Assembly: GCA_934621485.1 (NCBI GenBank)
Contig: CAKTUS010000004.1
Location: 1 to 62,839, forward strand
DNA length: 62,839 nucleotides
DNA from: an uncultured Clostridia bacterium
GTDB lineage: Bacteria > Bacillota > Clostridia > Christensenellales > Aristaeellaceae
Direction of reading: 5' to 3'
Shown: positions 50,032-59,515 of the stretch, piece by piece
Numbering within the stretch: the stretch's first letter is position 1
Layout: each line of letters begins with the position of its first letter
Translations under genes and position numbers: made by a program
The notes under the pieces: model-generated
The model's database searches: none
Told to the model about the DNA's origin: nothing
The model's input: only the letters and a program-made list of their open reading frames with translations

Positions 50032-51510
50032 TTGGAACTGTTGATTATGAAAGAAAAGCTGAAGCAGCTTCTGCTGGAGCACTATGCCTATCATCATGCG
50101 TTGGGCGTGCTGAGCCTGGACGGCGAAACCGCAGCGCCACGCGCCTCCAGCGAAGGCCGCGGTTACGCCATGGCTCTCTTAAGCGAAAAGCGCTATGAGC
50201 TGCTTACCAGCGAGGCTACCCGGGAGCTGCTGGCGAACCTGACAGCAGCGCAGGAACAGCTGGATGAGGCGCAGCGCCGCGAGGCAGAGCTTTTGCAGGA
50301 GGAAGTAGAGCAGCTGACCCGCATCCCCAAGGAGGAATACTCTGCCTACGCCCGTCTGGTGAACGACGCTTCCGCCGCATGGCTCACTGCCAAGGAAAAC
50401 AATGACTATGCCCATTTTGAGCCTTTTCTGAAAGAACTGATTCAGTACAATCGTCGTTTTGCCGCCTATCACAACCCTGATGTTCCCGCCTACAACGCCC
50501 TGCTGGACGATTATGAAAAAGGGCTGACCATGGCGCAAATCGATCCGCTGTTCAGCATGCTGCGCAGCGAGCTGACGCCCCTGATTCAGCAGGTGGACCG
50601 GTCGCCCAGGCCCCAGCTCGGCGTGTTTTCCATCGAAAGCCAGCGTGCCTTTGCCTATGAGCTGATGGACATTGAAGGGCTGGACCGCAGCCGCTGCACG
50701 CTGACGGAAAGCGAGCATCCCTTTACCGAGGGTTTCAACCCAAACGATGTACGCATTACCACGCACTATCTGCCCGACGCGCTGTTTTCCTCCATGTACA
50801 GCGTCATTCATGAGGGCGGTCACGCGCTGTATGAGCTGAATCTGCCGGGGCCGTTTTATTCGCTTCTCTCCAGTGTGCCCAGCCTGGGCCTGCACGAAAG
50901 CCAGAGCCGTTTCTTTGAAAACTTGGTGGGCCACGACCCGCATTTCTTAAGCTGGCTGCTGCCAAAAATGCGGAAACGTTTTGCTCCCCTGCTGGACAAC
51001 GTGAGCCAACAGGATTTTATCCGCGCGGCCAACCATATCGAGCCTTCTCTCATCCGTACCGAAGCGGACGAGGTCACCTACCCCATGCACATCATGATAC
51101 GCTATGAGCTGGAAAAGCAGCTGATCGGCGGATCTCTGTCCACCGCAGATTTGCCGGAAGCCTGGAATTGCCTGTATCGGGACTACCTGGGCGTGGCCGT
51201 TCCCTCCGATAGCCTGGGCGTTTTGCAGGACATGCACTGGTCCGGCGGCACCTTTGGTTACTTTCCTACCTACGTGCTTGGCAGCGCCTATGCCAGCCAG
51301 TTTATGCACGCCATGCGCAGGGAACTGGATGTAGACGCGCTCTTGTCTGATGGAAACCTTGCTCCCATCCGCGACTGGCTCAAGGAGCATGTGCATCGGT
51401 ACGGCAACCTGTATCGTCCCGGCGCACTGCTGGCAAAAGCCACAGGCGAGTCCTTTAACCCCACCTATTATGTGGAGCATCTGAAGCAGGTTGCTTCCAG
51501 GCAAATGTAA
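50032..51510 (+). CDS. M32 family metallocarboxypeptidase
   Basis: A zinc carboxypeptidase of the Taq type. 492 residues, the usual length, almost entirely helical. The zinc motif is HEGGHALYE (about residues 260-268), the M32 form of HExxH, followed by the family segment GLHESQSRFFENLVG, which supplies the third ligand Glu. The signatures VTYPMHIMIRYELE and YFPTYVLGSAYASQ are present. Starts at TTG 50032 or ATG 50047 are both possible; the ribosome binding site (GAAAGG) is weak for each. Confidence 0.92.
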   Translation: MELLIMKEKLKQLLLEHYAYHHALGVLSLDGETAAPRASSEGRGYAMALLSEKRYELLTSEATRELLANLTAAQEQLDEAQRREAELLQEEVEQLTRIPKEEYSAYARLVNDASAAWLTAKENNDYAHFEPFLKELIQYNRRFAAYHNPDVPAYNALLDDYEKGLTMAQIDPLFSMLRSELTPLIQQVDRSPRPQLGVFSIESQRAFAYELMDIEGLDRSRCTLTESEHPFTEGFNPNDVRITTHYLPDALFSSMYSVIHEGGHALYELNLPGPFYSLLSSVPSLGLHESQSRFFENLVGHDPHFLSWLLPKMRKRFAPLLDNVSQQDFIRAANHIEPSLIRTEADEVTYPMHIMIRYELEKQLIGGSLSTADLPEAWNCLYRDYLGVAVPSDSLGVLQDMHWSGGTFGYFPTYVLGSAYASQFMHAMRRELDVDALLSDGNLAPIRDWLKEHVHRYGNLYRPGALLAKATGESFNPTYYVEHLKQVASRQM

Positions 51511-51518
51511 ATGACAAA

Positions 51519-51544
51519 GAAGCGCGGAGGGCTTTCTCCGCGCT
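51519..51544 (+). terminator. Proximal copy of the M32 peptidase terminator hairpin
   Basis: AGCGCGGAG-GGCTTT-CTCCGCGCT just past the stop codon, without a T-run. It is identical over 26 bases to 51928-51953. Confidence 0.7.
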
Positions 51545-51927
51545 CAGGTTGCTAAAAAACCTGGGAGGCATCGGAGGGCCGCAGCCCTCCGATTTTCATT
51601 CCGAAACCGGCGGCGTGTACGCCGGTTTCGGCTGCCTTACGCAGCAAGGCTTTCCTTACGCACTTTGCCGCCCGGCGAGCCGCAGGCGAGCAGGCAAAGT
51701 GCGTTTCTCGGCAGAAAAGCTCGCCGTTCGGCGAGCTTCCAGGTTGCTGAAAAAGTGGAGGTGCAGGAGGCACTGCCTCCTACCGGTTTTAGGGGCGGAG
51801 CCCCTAAGCCTTATGCCACAGCATTTTCTCTGCGAACAAACGTAGCCGTGTGCACGAACGCGCTCCTCTCGTAGAGGGTTTTTCGACACTCTGAAAGCTC
51901 GCCGTCAGGCGACCTTTTTTGACGACC
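51545..51927 (+). repeat. Structured dispersed repeat, long form (two modules)
   Basis: 383 bases between two identical 26-base terminator hairpins. Module 1: TCGGAGGGC-CGCA-GCCCTCCGA (51571-51592), CCGAAACCGGC/GCCGGTTTCGG (51601-51631), GCCTT/AAGGC (51634-51650), GCACTTTGCC/GGCAAAGTGC (51660-51702) and AAGCTCGCC/GGCGAGCTT (51717-51738). Module 2 (from about 51740): AGGAGGC/GCCTCCT, TTAGGGGC-GGA-GCCCCTAA and further small stems, ending in the GCTCGCC/GGCGACC stem with a T-run (about 51893-51920). Both modules begin with CAGGTTGCTRAAAAA. Compare 37883-38079. Confidence 0.78.
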
Positions 51928-51957
51928 GAAGCGCGGAGGGCTTTCTCCGCGCTTTTG
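51928..51957 (+). terminator. Distal copy of the M32 peptidase terminator, with T-run
   Basis: The same 26-base hairpin as 51519-51544, here followed by TTTTGTTTG, making it the functional terminator. Confidence 0.75.
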
Positions 51958-52115
51958 TTTGTGAAAGAGAATACCGGATGATATCGAAGCGCTTGGTTTC
52001 TCCCATTTTGTTTAGGAGCCGGCGGCGCGAGCGCTTGTTTTGTCAGTCTTTCTGCTCCTGGCCGTCCGGCGCTCCGTTAGCAAGCAGGCAGGGAATCCTG
52101 TGGCAGCCTTGGTTT
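51958..52115. other. Short gap without recognised content
   Basis: No gene or clear signal between the terminator and the convergent SDR gene. Confidence 0.4.
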
Positions 52116-52931
52116 CTAATTTTTGCGGTAATAATCGCACAGGATTCGCCCGTTTAGCCCATCAGGCAGCAGCTTGTGCAGCCATACGGCCAAATGCTGA
52201 TCCGGCTTAGCCACCCGCAGCCGAAAGCGCATACGGCGGCGCTGGGCATTGCGCACCACTTTTTGTCCTAAGCCTTCCGGCGAAAGTCCGCCGGACTCAT
52301 CCCGGTGAATAACGGCGCAGGCGGCGTCATATGCCTGCCGGTAGGGAGACGCTTCGTTTTCAAGCCCGGCATGCAGCCGGGTACGGTCGCTTCCGCCGCG
52401 ATGATCGCCCGGCTCAATCAGGCACACCTGAATCCCATAGGCCCGGGTTTCCATGGCCAAACACTCTGCATAGCCCTCCAGCGCGTGCTTGCTGGCCGTG
52501 TAGGCGCTTTGAAAGGGAATTCCAAGCAGCCCGTTGATGGAAGAAAACAGCAGAATACGGCCGTTCTTTTGGTTACGCATCAATGGAAGCGCTTGAGAAA
52601 CCATACACGCCGTCCCCAAAAAGTTGGTTTCCATCACACATCGGTATTCCTCCAGGCTTGTCCGTTCGCAGGAGCCCAGCACCAGGACGGCCGCACCGCA
52701 TACCAGCGCATCCACCGTGGGGCTGAATGCGAGGGCCTGGTTTCGAAAGCGCAGGCAGCTTTCTTCCTGCGTCACATCCAGCTTGAGCCGCACCACGCCT
52801 TCTTGCTCCTGAGAATCCTCAAAAGAGCGCGCGCCGGCGATCACCAGCCAGCCCGCCTGAGCAAAAGCCTGCGCCACAGCCAGGCCAAGGCCGCTGGAGG
52901 CGCCTGTTATCCATACGGTTTTTCGTTTCAC
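52116..52931 (-). CDS. Short-chain dehydrogenase/reductase
   Basis: 271 residues of the classical SDR type. The cofactor motif TGASSGLG is at residues 9-16. CGAAVLVLG replaces the usual NNAG strand. The catalytic Ser (LFSSINGLLG) and YTASKHALEGY (Tyr and Lys) are present. The substrate is unknown. The C-terminal 60 residues are basic and contain no recognised domain. It lies 23 bases after the AI-2E transporter gene on the same strand, suggesting co-transcription. Confidence 0.85.
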   Translation of the reverse strand: MKRKTVWITGASSGLGLAVAQAFAQAGWLVIAGARSFEDSQEQEGVVRLKLDVTQEESCLRFRNQALAFSPTVDALVCGAAVLVLGSCERTSLEEYRCVMETNFLGTACMVSQALPLMRNQKNGRILLFSSINGLLGIPFQSAYTASKHALEGYAECLAMETRAYGIQVCLIEPGDHRGGSDRTRLHAGLENEASPYRQAYDAACAVIHRDESGGLSPEGLGQKVVRNAQRRRMRFRLRVAKPDQHLAVWLHKLLPDGLNGRILCDYYRKN

Positions 52932-52954
52932 TGGCGTTTCCTCTTTTCCGCTTT

Positions 52955-54091
52955 CTAAGGCTGCATCTGGCGTCGTTCAAGCCGCCTGGCCACATTTTCC
53001 TTGAGCAGCGCGTAGGCCACGGAGGTCAGCGGAATAAACAGCAGCATCCCCATAATGCCCAGCAGCCCTTCGCCCAGCACCACTGCAAACAGCACCCAAA
53101 TGGAGGGCAGGCCAATGGCGTTGCCCATCACGTGCGGATAAATCAGGTTGCCTTCCAGCTGCTGAATCACCAGGAACATTACCACAAACCAGAGCGCCTG
53201 CATGGGGTTGTTCACCAGAATCAGCAATGCGCCCACAATGCAGCCCATCCATGCGCCCAGCACCGGAATCAAAGCCGTAACGCCAATGAAGATGCTGATC
53301 AGCAGTACATATGGCATTTTGAAAATGGTCATGGCCAGGAAAAACAGGCAGCCCAGAATCAAAGCCTCTGTACACTGGCCGGTAATGAAACTGGAAAAAG
53401 AGCGCTGTATCAAAGCAAGCACCCGCAGCGTTTCCTCCACAAAGGCCGGCTTCAAGTAGGCGCGCATCACCTTTTGGGCCTGACGGCACAAGCGTTCCTT
53501 CGCTGCCAGAAAGTAAATAATAAACATGATGGTGAAAAACACGCTCAGCACGTTTTGATAGACTGTGCCGATCAGCGTGCCGGAAAACGCCACACCCTTG
53601 AGGGCCAGGTTCAGCATGTTTTCAATCTGCGCCGTCATTTCCTCGCCGTTTCCGCTGGGCAAAATGCGGCTTAGGTTCAAGTACTGGCCCACTTGGATAT
53701 CGTAGGGGGCCAACAGTTCATCCAGCCGTGCAACCGCGTCCGGCACAGCGTGAATGACTGCGGAAATGGTGTTTACAATTTCGGGCACAATCAGGGAAAT
53801 CAGCAAAAAAATCAAGCAGCCGGTCAGCACCAGCACCAATACCATAGCCACGGGTCTTTTGGCTTTTTTCAAAACGGCGCTGTGCTCCATGAAGCACAGC
53901 ACGTGCTCCTCCAGGAAACGCATGGGCACATTAAACACAAACGCCAACGCGCCGCCCACCAAAAACGGCGACAGAATCAGCCATAGCGTGCGTAAAAACT
54001 CAAGCAGCGTTCCTCCCCGCTCCAGCAAAAAATAAACGCCGATCAGGCAGGAACCCAGCAGCAGTATCGCCCAAAACTTCTTTCGTTCCAA
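52955..54091 (-). CDS. AI-2E family transporter (PerM-like)
   Basis: A 378-residue membrane protein of about eight spans, with the family pattern in the C-terminal half (FMLISIFIGVTALIPVLGAWMG-like LLISIFIGVTALIPVLGAWM, then QQLEGNLIYPHVMG and GIMGMLLFIPL). Family members export diverse small molecules, and the AI-2 link applies only to some. A TTG at 54091, 9 bases after AAGGAGGG, is used; the long in-frame upstream extension lacks a start site and has shadow-like composition. Confidence 0.88.
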   Translation of the reverse strand: MERKKFWAILLLGSCLIGVYFLLERGGTLLEFLRTLWLILSPFLVGGALAFVFNVPMRFLEEHVLCFMEHSAVLKKAKRPVAMVLVLVLTGCLIFLLISLIVPEIVNTISAVIHAVPDAVARLDELLAPYDIQVGQYLNLSRILPSGNGEEMTAQIENMLNLALKGVAFSGTLIGTVYQNVLSVFFTIMFIIYFLAAKERLCRQAQKVMRAYLKPAFVEETLRVLALIQRSFSSFITGQCTEALILGCLFFLAMTIFKMPYVLLISIFIGVTALIPVLGAWMGCIVGALLILVNNPMQALWFVVMFLVIQQLEGNLIYPHVMGNAIGLPSIWVLFAVVLGEGLLGIMGMLLFIPLTSVAYALLKENVARRLERRQMQP

Positions 54092-54197
54092 GGGAAAACG
54101 CCCTCCTTTCCTCAAAACAGCTTTTCCGTTTCCATTGTAGCAAAGCGTGCAAGGAAAAGCAACCGCGGCGCGAAAATGGATGAAAACCGTATCGTTC

Positions 54198-54226
54198 TTG
54201 CCAAAACCGGCAGAATTTGGTATACT
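54198..54226 (+). promoter_or_regulatory. Sigma-A promoter of the peptidoglycan-binding protein gene
   Basis: TTGCCA (54198-54203), 17 bases, TATACT (54221-54226). Confidence 0.65.
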
Positions 54227-54255
54227 GAAAAAAAAGAACGTTGGGGGCGTCCACG

Positions 54256-54936
54256 ATGAAAACACGACGGTTGATTGCCATTCTGCTGGTTTTGCTGCTC
54301 GGTTTTGGTATGATTTTACCGGCCTCGGCCATGGACCTGGGCAGAATCAAAAGAGGCGGCGTCACCTATGTGGAAAAAGGCGATAAAGGCAGCGAGGTTA
54401 AGTATATTCAAGACATGCTGCATGATTTGGGATACCTGAAAACCGCAGACGGCGATTACGGCAGCGCCACCGCCAAGGCTGTCAAAGCCTTTTGCAAGGA
54501 TATGGGGCTTGAGGGCGACGGCAGCAAGGTAACCATTGACATGCGCGACAAAATGAAGGACCGTCTGGAAAACGATGTGGACTTTGCGCTGGCCATCACC
54601 TCGGACAGCGAAGGGCAATGGAAAAAGCGAAGCGGCGATCAAATCAGCTTTCGCATCAGCGTGAAAAATGTTTCCTGGAGCAAAACCGTGCGCGGCTTTG
54701 AACTATACATGTATGCCACCGACGTATGGGGCGATCGGATTTACGGCGACACCACCGTGTATTACGACACCACAAGCAAAACCGTAAAGCCGGGCAAAAG
54801 CGTTTACAGCGACTACATCACCATGCCGGATTGCAGCCAAATTGACCGCATTTACGTAGGGATCCATAAAATCGTTTATACGGACGGCACTATCAAAACG
54901 GCCTCGCCCATCGACTACTGGTGGTGGCAAATCTAA
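54256..54936 (+). CDS. Secreted peptidoglycan-binding domain protein
   Basis: 226 residues. A signal peptide (residues 1-25, ending PASAMD) is followed by one PG_binding_1-type repeat (GDKGSEVKYIQDMLHDLGYL, then DGDYGSATAKAVKAFCKDMG, about 38-85). The C-terminal 140 residues form an immunoglobulin-like or beta-rich domain with many Tyr/Asp/Thr, not recognised. It is likely attached to cell wall. The ATG at 54256 follows TGGGGG. Single gene with promoter and terminator. Confidence 0.8.
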   Translation: MKTRRLIAILLVLLLGFGMILPASAMDLGRIKRGGVTYVEKGDKGSEVKYIQDMLHDLGYLKTADGDYGSATAKAVKAFCKDMGLEGDGSKVTIDMRDKMKDRLENDVDFALAITSDSEGQWKKRSGDQISFRISVKNVSWSKTVRGFELYMYATDVWGDRIYGDTTVYYDTTSKTVKPGKSVYSDYITMPDCSQIDRIYVGIHKIVYTDGTIKTASPIDYWWWQI

Positions 54937-54962
54937 TTCGTTGGTTTTGAGAAAAAAGCAAT

Positions 54963-55005
54963 GCCCGGCGACGGACCGAAAGGGTCCAGCCTGCCGGGCG
55001 TTTCT
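54963..55005. terminator. Bidirectional terminator between convergent genes
   Basis: GCCCGGC (54963-54969) pairs with GCCGGGC (54993-54999) and encloses GGACC/GGTCC. T-rich tails occur on both strands, so it can end both the peptidoglycan-binding gene and spoIVA. Confidence 0.75.
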
Positions 55006-55010
55006 TTCGG

Positions 55011-56492
55011 TTACAGCAAAATGCAAATCATGCCGCCGTTTCCCTCGTTGATGATTTTGGACAGGGTTTCCTGTACCTTTTCCTGGGCGTCGGCAGGCAT
55101 GCGCATCAGCTTGTTGCTCAGCCCCTCCCGCACCAATTCATGCAGGCTTTTGCCAAAAAAGTTGGTATTCCAGATGCTTTGCGGATCGTTGGCAAACTCC
55201 TCCAGCAGATAGCGCACCAGCTCCTCGCTTTGCTTTTCGGTGCCCACCACCGGCGAAACCTCTGTTTCGATATCCACCCGAATCATGTGCAGGGATGGAG
55301 CGTTGGCCTTCAGCTTTACGCCGAAGCGGCTGCCCTGTTGCACAATTTCCGGCTCTTGAAGCGTTAGTTCGCTCATGCTGGGCGTTACTAAGCCGTAGCC
55401 CGTTTCCCGCACGCTTTTGAGCGCGTCCGCCACATGGTCGTATTCCGTTTTGGCGGCCACCAGTTCCTTCATCAACTGGAGCAAGTGGGCGTCTCCGCGA
55501 ATCTCCGTGCCACATTCTTCTCCTAAAATCCGGTTGAACAGCCCATCCTTCAGCGGCAGATTATAACGCAGGCGGCCCTGACCCAGATCGATACCGTCGC
55601 CCTGCAGGCCGTCCGTATACGGAGACTGGGCAAACGCCTGCGCAAAATCCACATGGTCGCGCATGCGGCTCAAGCTTTCCGCACCTTCCAGCACGGTGTC
55701 CAGCACATGCTTCACCAGCCAGTGATTTTCATCCAGCGCATCCAGCCAGCCCGGCGCGTTAATGCGGATTTCCCGCAGGGGAAACTGAAACAGCACCTGC
55801 TCAAACACCGCCAGGATATCCTCCTGCTCCATTTCCTTGGCGTTGAGCGCCATCACCGGCACCTGATAGCGTTCGCTCAGCTTTTCCCGAAGCTGCTGTG
55901 TGCCCGCATCGTCCGGCGTGCGGGAATTGAGCACCACAATAAAGGGCTTGCCCAGCAGCTTCAGTTCCTGCACCACCCGTTCCTCCGGCGCAGTATAGCT
56001 TTCCCTGGGCAGGTCGGCAATGGTGCCGTCGGTCGTCACCACCAGGCCGATGGTGGCGTGGTCGGCAATCACCTTTCGTGTTCCTATCTCTGCCGCCTGG
56101 TCGAAGGGAATATCATAGTCGTACCAGGGGGTGTGCACCATGCGGGCGGCCCCGTCCTCTTCGGTGCCCAGCGCCCCCTCCACCATATAGCCTACGCTGT
56201 CCACCATGCGCACCCGCACGGTGGCCTGGTCGCCCAAGGTAACGCTGACCGCCTCGCTGGGAACAAACTTGGGCTGCGTGGTCATAATGGTTTTGCCGCT
56301 GGCACTCTGCGGCAGCTCATCGGAAATGCGGTCCCGGCGCGGTCCCGGCGTCATGGCGCTCAGCACCAGCTTTTCCATCATGCGGGTGATCAGCGTGCTT
56401 TTTCCCGTGCGCACCGGGCCTACCACGCCAATGTACACATCGCCGTCCGTGCGCTCGGCAATATCGCGGTATAAATCAAACGTCTGTTCCAT
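55011..56492 (-). CDS. spoIVA: Stage IV sporulation protein A
   Basis: The ATPase that polymerises on the forespore surface as the basement layer of the spore coat. 493 residues with the N-terminal DIAERTDGDVYIGVVGPVRTGKST (Walker A GPVRTGKST), the middle DHATIGLVVTTDGTI segment and the conserved C terminus ending GGMICILL. The ATG at 56492 follows AAGGAGGG. Its presence shows the organism belongs to an endospore-forming lineage. A sigma-E promoter is expected, but no convincing one was read. Confidence 0.96.
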   Translation of the reverse strand: MEQTFDLYRDIAERTDGDVYIGVVGPVRTGKSTLITRMMEKLVLSAMTPGPRRDRISDELPQSASGKTIMTTQPKFVPSEAVSVTLGDQATVRVRMVDSVGYMVEGALGTEEDGAARMVHTPWYDYDIPFDQAAEIGTRKVIADHATIGLVVTTDGTIADLPRESYTAPEERVVQELKLLGKPFIVVLNSRTPDDAGTQQLREKLSERYQVPVMALNAKEMEQEDILAVFEQVLFQFPLREIRINAPGWLDALDENHWLVKHVLDTVLEGAESLSRMRDHVDFAQAFAQSPYTDGLQGDGIDLGQGRLRYNLPLKDGLFNRILGEECGTEIRGDAHLLQLMKELVAAKTEYDHVADALKSVRETGYGLVTPSMSELTLQEPEIVQQGSRFGVKLKANAPSLHMIRVDIETEVSPVVGTEKQSEELVRYLLEEFANDPQSIWNTNFFGKSLHELVREGLSNKLMRMPADAQEKVQETLSKIINEGNGGMICILL

Positions 56493-56641
56493 GCCGATAA
56501 ACCCTCCTTGCATTACGCTTGTCACACCATATGCCGGCGCGTTGACAAGTATGTGCGCCCCGCCTTTTACAAAAAAGGAATGAAAAAAAGCCAAACTTGC
56601 GGTATACTAGACCATGAGCCTGTAGAAAGGGGGCCGGAAGG

Positions 56642-57001
56642 ATGAATCTTCCATTCGGCGTGCAGCGCGCCGCAGACGCGCTTTTGGATGAGCTTCATGA
56701 AACAGAGGCGTTTCAAACCTATTTGGCGCTTCAACAAAGCGTGATGGCCGACGAGGTGAACCGCCGCTTGCTGGCCCGCTTTACCCGCGCCCAAGCCGCG
56801 TTGCAGATGGCGTCCATGACCGGGAGCGACCCTCGCGAGGAAGATGCGCGGGAGTTTGAACGGCTGAGCGCCCTTCTGTACGACAGCGATGAAGTGGCCA
56901 ACTATCTGCTGGCCCAAATGCGGGTTCAGCAGCTGGTGGCGGCGGTGATGGAAAAAATCACCCGGGAAGCCGGCATCAGCATCGACCTGAAAGAAGTGTA
57001 A
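56642..57001 (+). CDS. ylbF: YlbF family regulator
   Basis: 119 residues, all-helical, matching the YlbF/YmcA (DUF964) family: an N-terminal AADALLDELHETEAFQTYL and a central loop followed by LSALLYDSDEVANYLLAQMR. In Bacillus these proteins act with RNase Y and in development. GGGGGCCGGAAGG precedes the ATG at 56642. mltG starts 20 bases downstream. Confidence 0.8.
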   Translation: MNLPFGVQRAADALLDELHETEAFQTYLALQQSVMADEVNRRLLARFTRAQAALQMASMTGSDPREEDAREFERLSALLYDSDEVANYLLAQMRVQQLVAAVMEKITREAGISIDLKEV

Positions 57002-57021
57002 CAACAAGGAGGCGATTCCTC

Positions 57022-58218
57022 ATGCGTCATAAACAGCCCCAAAACCGTCCCTATGATCACGAATCCCTGCGGGATGAGCGCGAATACGGCTTTTTCTGGT
57101 ACAGCGGTCTCTGGCGCATCCTGCGCCCGATTTTGATTGGACTTGCTTCGCTGTTGATTGTTTTTGGCGTTATCTCCGCCGCGTATCAGTGGGTGGACGC
57201 CAGGTTTCTCAGCCCCGTAGATCCGGAGGATCATACCGAAATTGCCTTCAGTGTGCAAAGCGGCAACAGCCTCAGCCGGGTATCCAAAAACCTGGAAAGC
57301 CAGGGCCTTATCAAGAGCCATACCTTTTTCAAATACTACTGCGATTTTGCAGGGTTGGGCCAAAAAATTCAGTCCGGCGATTATCTGATTCAAAAGAGCA
57401 TGAACCTGTTTGAAATCGCCAGTCTGCTGACCACGGGCGATGGCAACCCCATCACCACCGATATCACCGTTATTCCCGGGACCACGGTGGAAACCATTGC
57501 CGCCTCCCTCAAGGAAAAGGGCGTTTTCAACGACCAGACGGCGGCAGAATTTCTTTCCATTTGCCGCACGGCTCAGGGGGTGGAGGATTATTACTTCATT
57601 GCCGACGAAATGAAGCTGGCGTCCGTCTCCAGCCGCAAGTATCTGTTGGAGGGTTATCTGGCTCCTAACACCTATGAAATCTATACCGACGCTACGCCCC
57701 TTTCCATTGTCAAAAAGCTGCTGTCCCAAACGGACAAGGTGTTTACCGCCGATTGGCAGGCCCGGGCAGAGGAGATGGACATGACCATGGACGATGCGCT
57801 CATTCTGGCCTCCATGATTGAAAAAGAAGCCAAGAAGGCGGATTTTGCCAAGGTGAGCGCCGTTTTTCACAACCGTCTCAGCAGCGGCATGAAGCTCCAG
57901 AGCGACCCTACCATTCACTACATTACCGGCGAGCGCCGCATGAGCCTGCGGCAAAGCGATCTGGCCGTGGACTCTCCCTATAACACCTACAACGTAAAGG
58001 GCTTGCCCGCAGGCCCCATCTGCAATCCGTCGCCGGAGGCCATTAACGCGGCTCTTTACCCGGATGAAAGCTACGTGGCCGAAAAGTACCTGTATTTTTG
58101 CAGCAAAGACCCTGCTACAGGCGAACTGCATTTCAGCCGCACCCTGGAGGAACATAACCGGGCGGTGGAAATCTATGCGCCGCTTTGGAAGGCTTACGAC
58201 GAAGAACGGGGGCTGTAA
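57022..58218 (+). CDS. mltG: Endolytic murein transglycosylase MltG
   Basis: Cleaves nascent glycan strands at the outer face of the membrane. 398 residues: a cytoplasmic N terminus, one span (about 34-58, ILIGLASLLIVFGVISAAYQW), a LysM-like region (NSLSRVSKNLESQGLI) and the YceG domain with the catalytic Glu in LASMIEKEAKKADF (about 262-275), then SPYNTYNVKGLPAGPICNPS. AGGAGG precedes the ATG. It is clustered with ylbF and a U32 peptidase. Confidence 0.93.
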   Translation: MRHKQPQNRPYDHESLRDEREYGFFWYSGLWRILRPILIGLASLLIVFGVISAAYQWVDARFLSPVDPEDHTEIAFSVQSGNSLSRVSKNLESQGLIKSHTFFKYYCDFAGLGQKIQSGDYLIQKSMNLFEIASLLTTGDGNPITTDITVIPGTTVETIAASLKEKGVFNDQTAAEFLSICRTAQGVEDYYFIADEMKLASVSSRKYLLEGYLAPNTYEIYTDATPLSIVKKLLSQTDKVFTADWQARAEEMDMTMDDALILASMIEKEAKKADFAKVSAVFHNRLSSGMKLQSDPTIHYITGERRMSLRQSDLAVDSPYNTYNVKGLPAGPICNPSPEAINAALYPDESYVAEKYLYFCSKDPATGELHFSRTLEEHNRAVEIYAPLWKAYDEERGL

Positions 58219-58222
58219 CCCA

Positions 58223-59461
58223 ATGGCACAAAGGATGGAACTATTGGCTCCGGTGGGCGGTACGGAGCAGCTGAAGGCGGCTGTGCGCTTTGGCGCAAAC
58301 GCCGTTTACGGCGGTATGAAGAGCTACGGACTGCGAGCGTTTGCAGGAAATTTTGATACGGAAGAACTGAAGCAGGCAGTTTCGTATGCCCATGAGCATG
58401 GCGTGCGCTTTTATGTTACCATGAATATTCTGCCAACCGATCAGGACATGCCCGGCTTTTTGAAGGCTGCCCGGGAGGCTGTTGCGGCAGGGGTGGACGC
58501 CGCCATCGTCAGCGATATCGGCGCTGCGCTGCTGTTGCATGAGCAGCTGCCCGATTTTCCCCTGCACATTTCCACTCAGGCAAACGTGCTCAATACCCGC
58601 ACGGCGCAGCACTTTCAGCAGGCCATGGGCGCGGAGCGTATCGTGCTTTCTCGAGAGCTTTCTCTCAAAGAAATCGCCGCCATGCGTCAGGCGCTGCCGG
58701 AAACCCTGGAACTGGAAGCCTTTGTGCATGGCGCTATGTGCGTGTCGTACAGCGGGCGCTGCCTGCTGAGCGCAGCCCTTACCGGCCGCAGCGGCAATCG
58801 GGGCGCTTGCGCTCAGCCCTGCCGCTGGCAGTATCATCTGATGGAAGAAAAGCGCCCCGGCGAATACTTGCCCGTGTGCGAGGACGAACGGGGGTCTTAT
58901 CTGTATTCGGCCTATGACCTGTGCATGATGGAGCACTTGGACGAGCTTCAGGAGGCAGGCGTTGCCAGCCTGAAAATCGAGGGGCGCATGAAAACCGCAT
59001 ACTATGTTGCCACGGTGGTTTCGGCCTATCGCCGGGCTTTGGATTTGCTGGAAACGCAGGGAAAAGAAGCCTATTGCGCCGCGCTCCCACAGTTGATGGC
59101 GGAATTGCAGAAAGCCAGCCACCGGCAAAGCAACACCGGCTTTTACTATGGAGCGCCAACGCCGCCCGCAGGAGCCGATGGGTTCTGTCAAAGCATGGAA
59201 TATGTAGGCGATTTTGTTTCCACCGCTCAGGCGGGCCAGGAAGCGTTGGTACGGCTGAAAAACCGTTTTTACGTGGGCGATACGCTGGAAGCGCTGACGC
59301 CGAACGGCATTTTCCCCTTCCGGGTGGAAAGCATGCGCCTGTTTCAAACCAACGAGCCGGTGCCAACCGCCTCGGTAGCGGGCACGCTTCTCTATGTGCC
59401 CGTCTCTTTCCCGGTACAGGAAGGCGATTTGCTGCGCGGCCCCAACCGCAATCACCGGTAA
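58223..59461 (+). CDS. U32 family peptidase
   Basis: 412 residues. It has the family opening MELLAPVGGTEQLKAAVRFG with GANAVYGG, and the cysteine-rich signature: Cys in MCVSYSGRCLLSA and GACAQPCRWQY, the ligands of the iron-sulfur cluster in related tRNA/rRNA hydroxylation proteins (TrhP, RlhA). So a role in RNA hydroxylation is as likely as proteolysis. The ATG at 58223 lies 4 bases after the mltG stop, with GGGGG as a weak site. No terminator is seen behind it. Confidence 0.88.
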   Translation: MAQRMELLAPVGGTEQLKAAVRFGANAVYGGMKSYGLRAFAGNFDTEELKQAVSYAHEHGVRFYVTMNILPTDQDMPGFLKAAREAVAAGVDAAIVSDIGAALLLHEQLPDFPLHISTQANVLNTRTAQHFQQAMGAERIVLSRELSLKEIAAMRQALPETLELEAFVHGAMCVSYSGRCLLSAALTGRSGNRGACAQPCRWQYHLMEEKRPGEYLPVCEDERGSYLYSAYDLCMMEHLDELQEAGVASLKIEGRMKTAYYVATVVSAYRRALDLLETQGKEAYCAALPQLMAELQKASHRQSNTGFYYGAPTPPAGADGFCQSMEYVGDFVSTAQAGQEALVRLKNRFYVGDTLEALTPNGIFPFRVESMRLFQTNEPVPTASVAGTLLYVPVSFPVQEGDLLRGPNRNHR

Positions 59462-59515
59462 GCGAACTTTCAATTGTTTTTCGATTGTATCTGTTCGTGT
59501 TTTTCAAAAAAACTG

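Noticed and set aside
51549..51845. Protein-like frames shared with 37841-38080 (similar HSETGGVYAGFG-type translations)
   Set aside because: The similarity comes from the DNA repeat. Other copies shift frame and conserve hairpins rather than codons.
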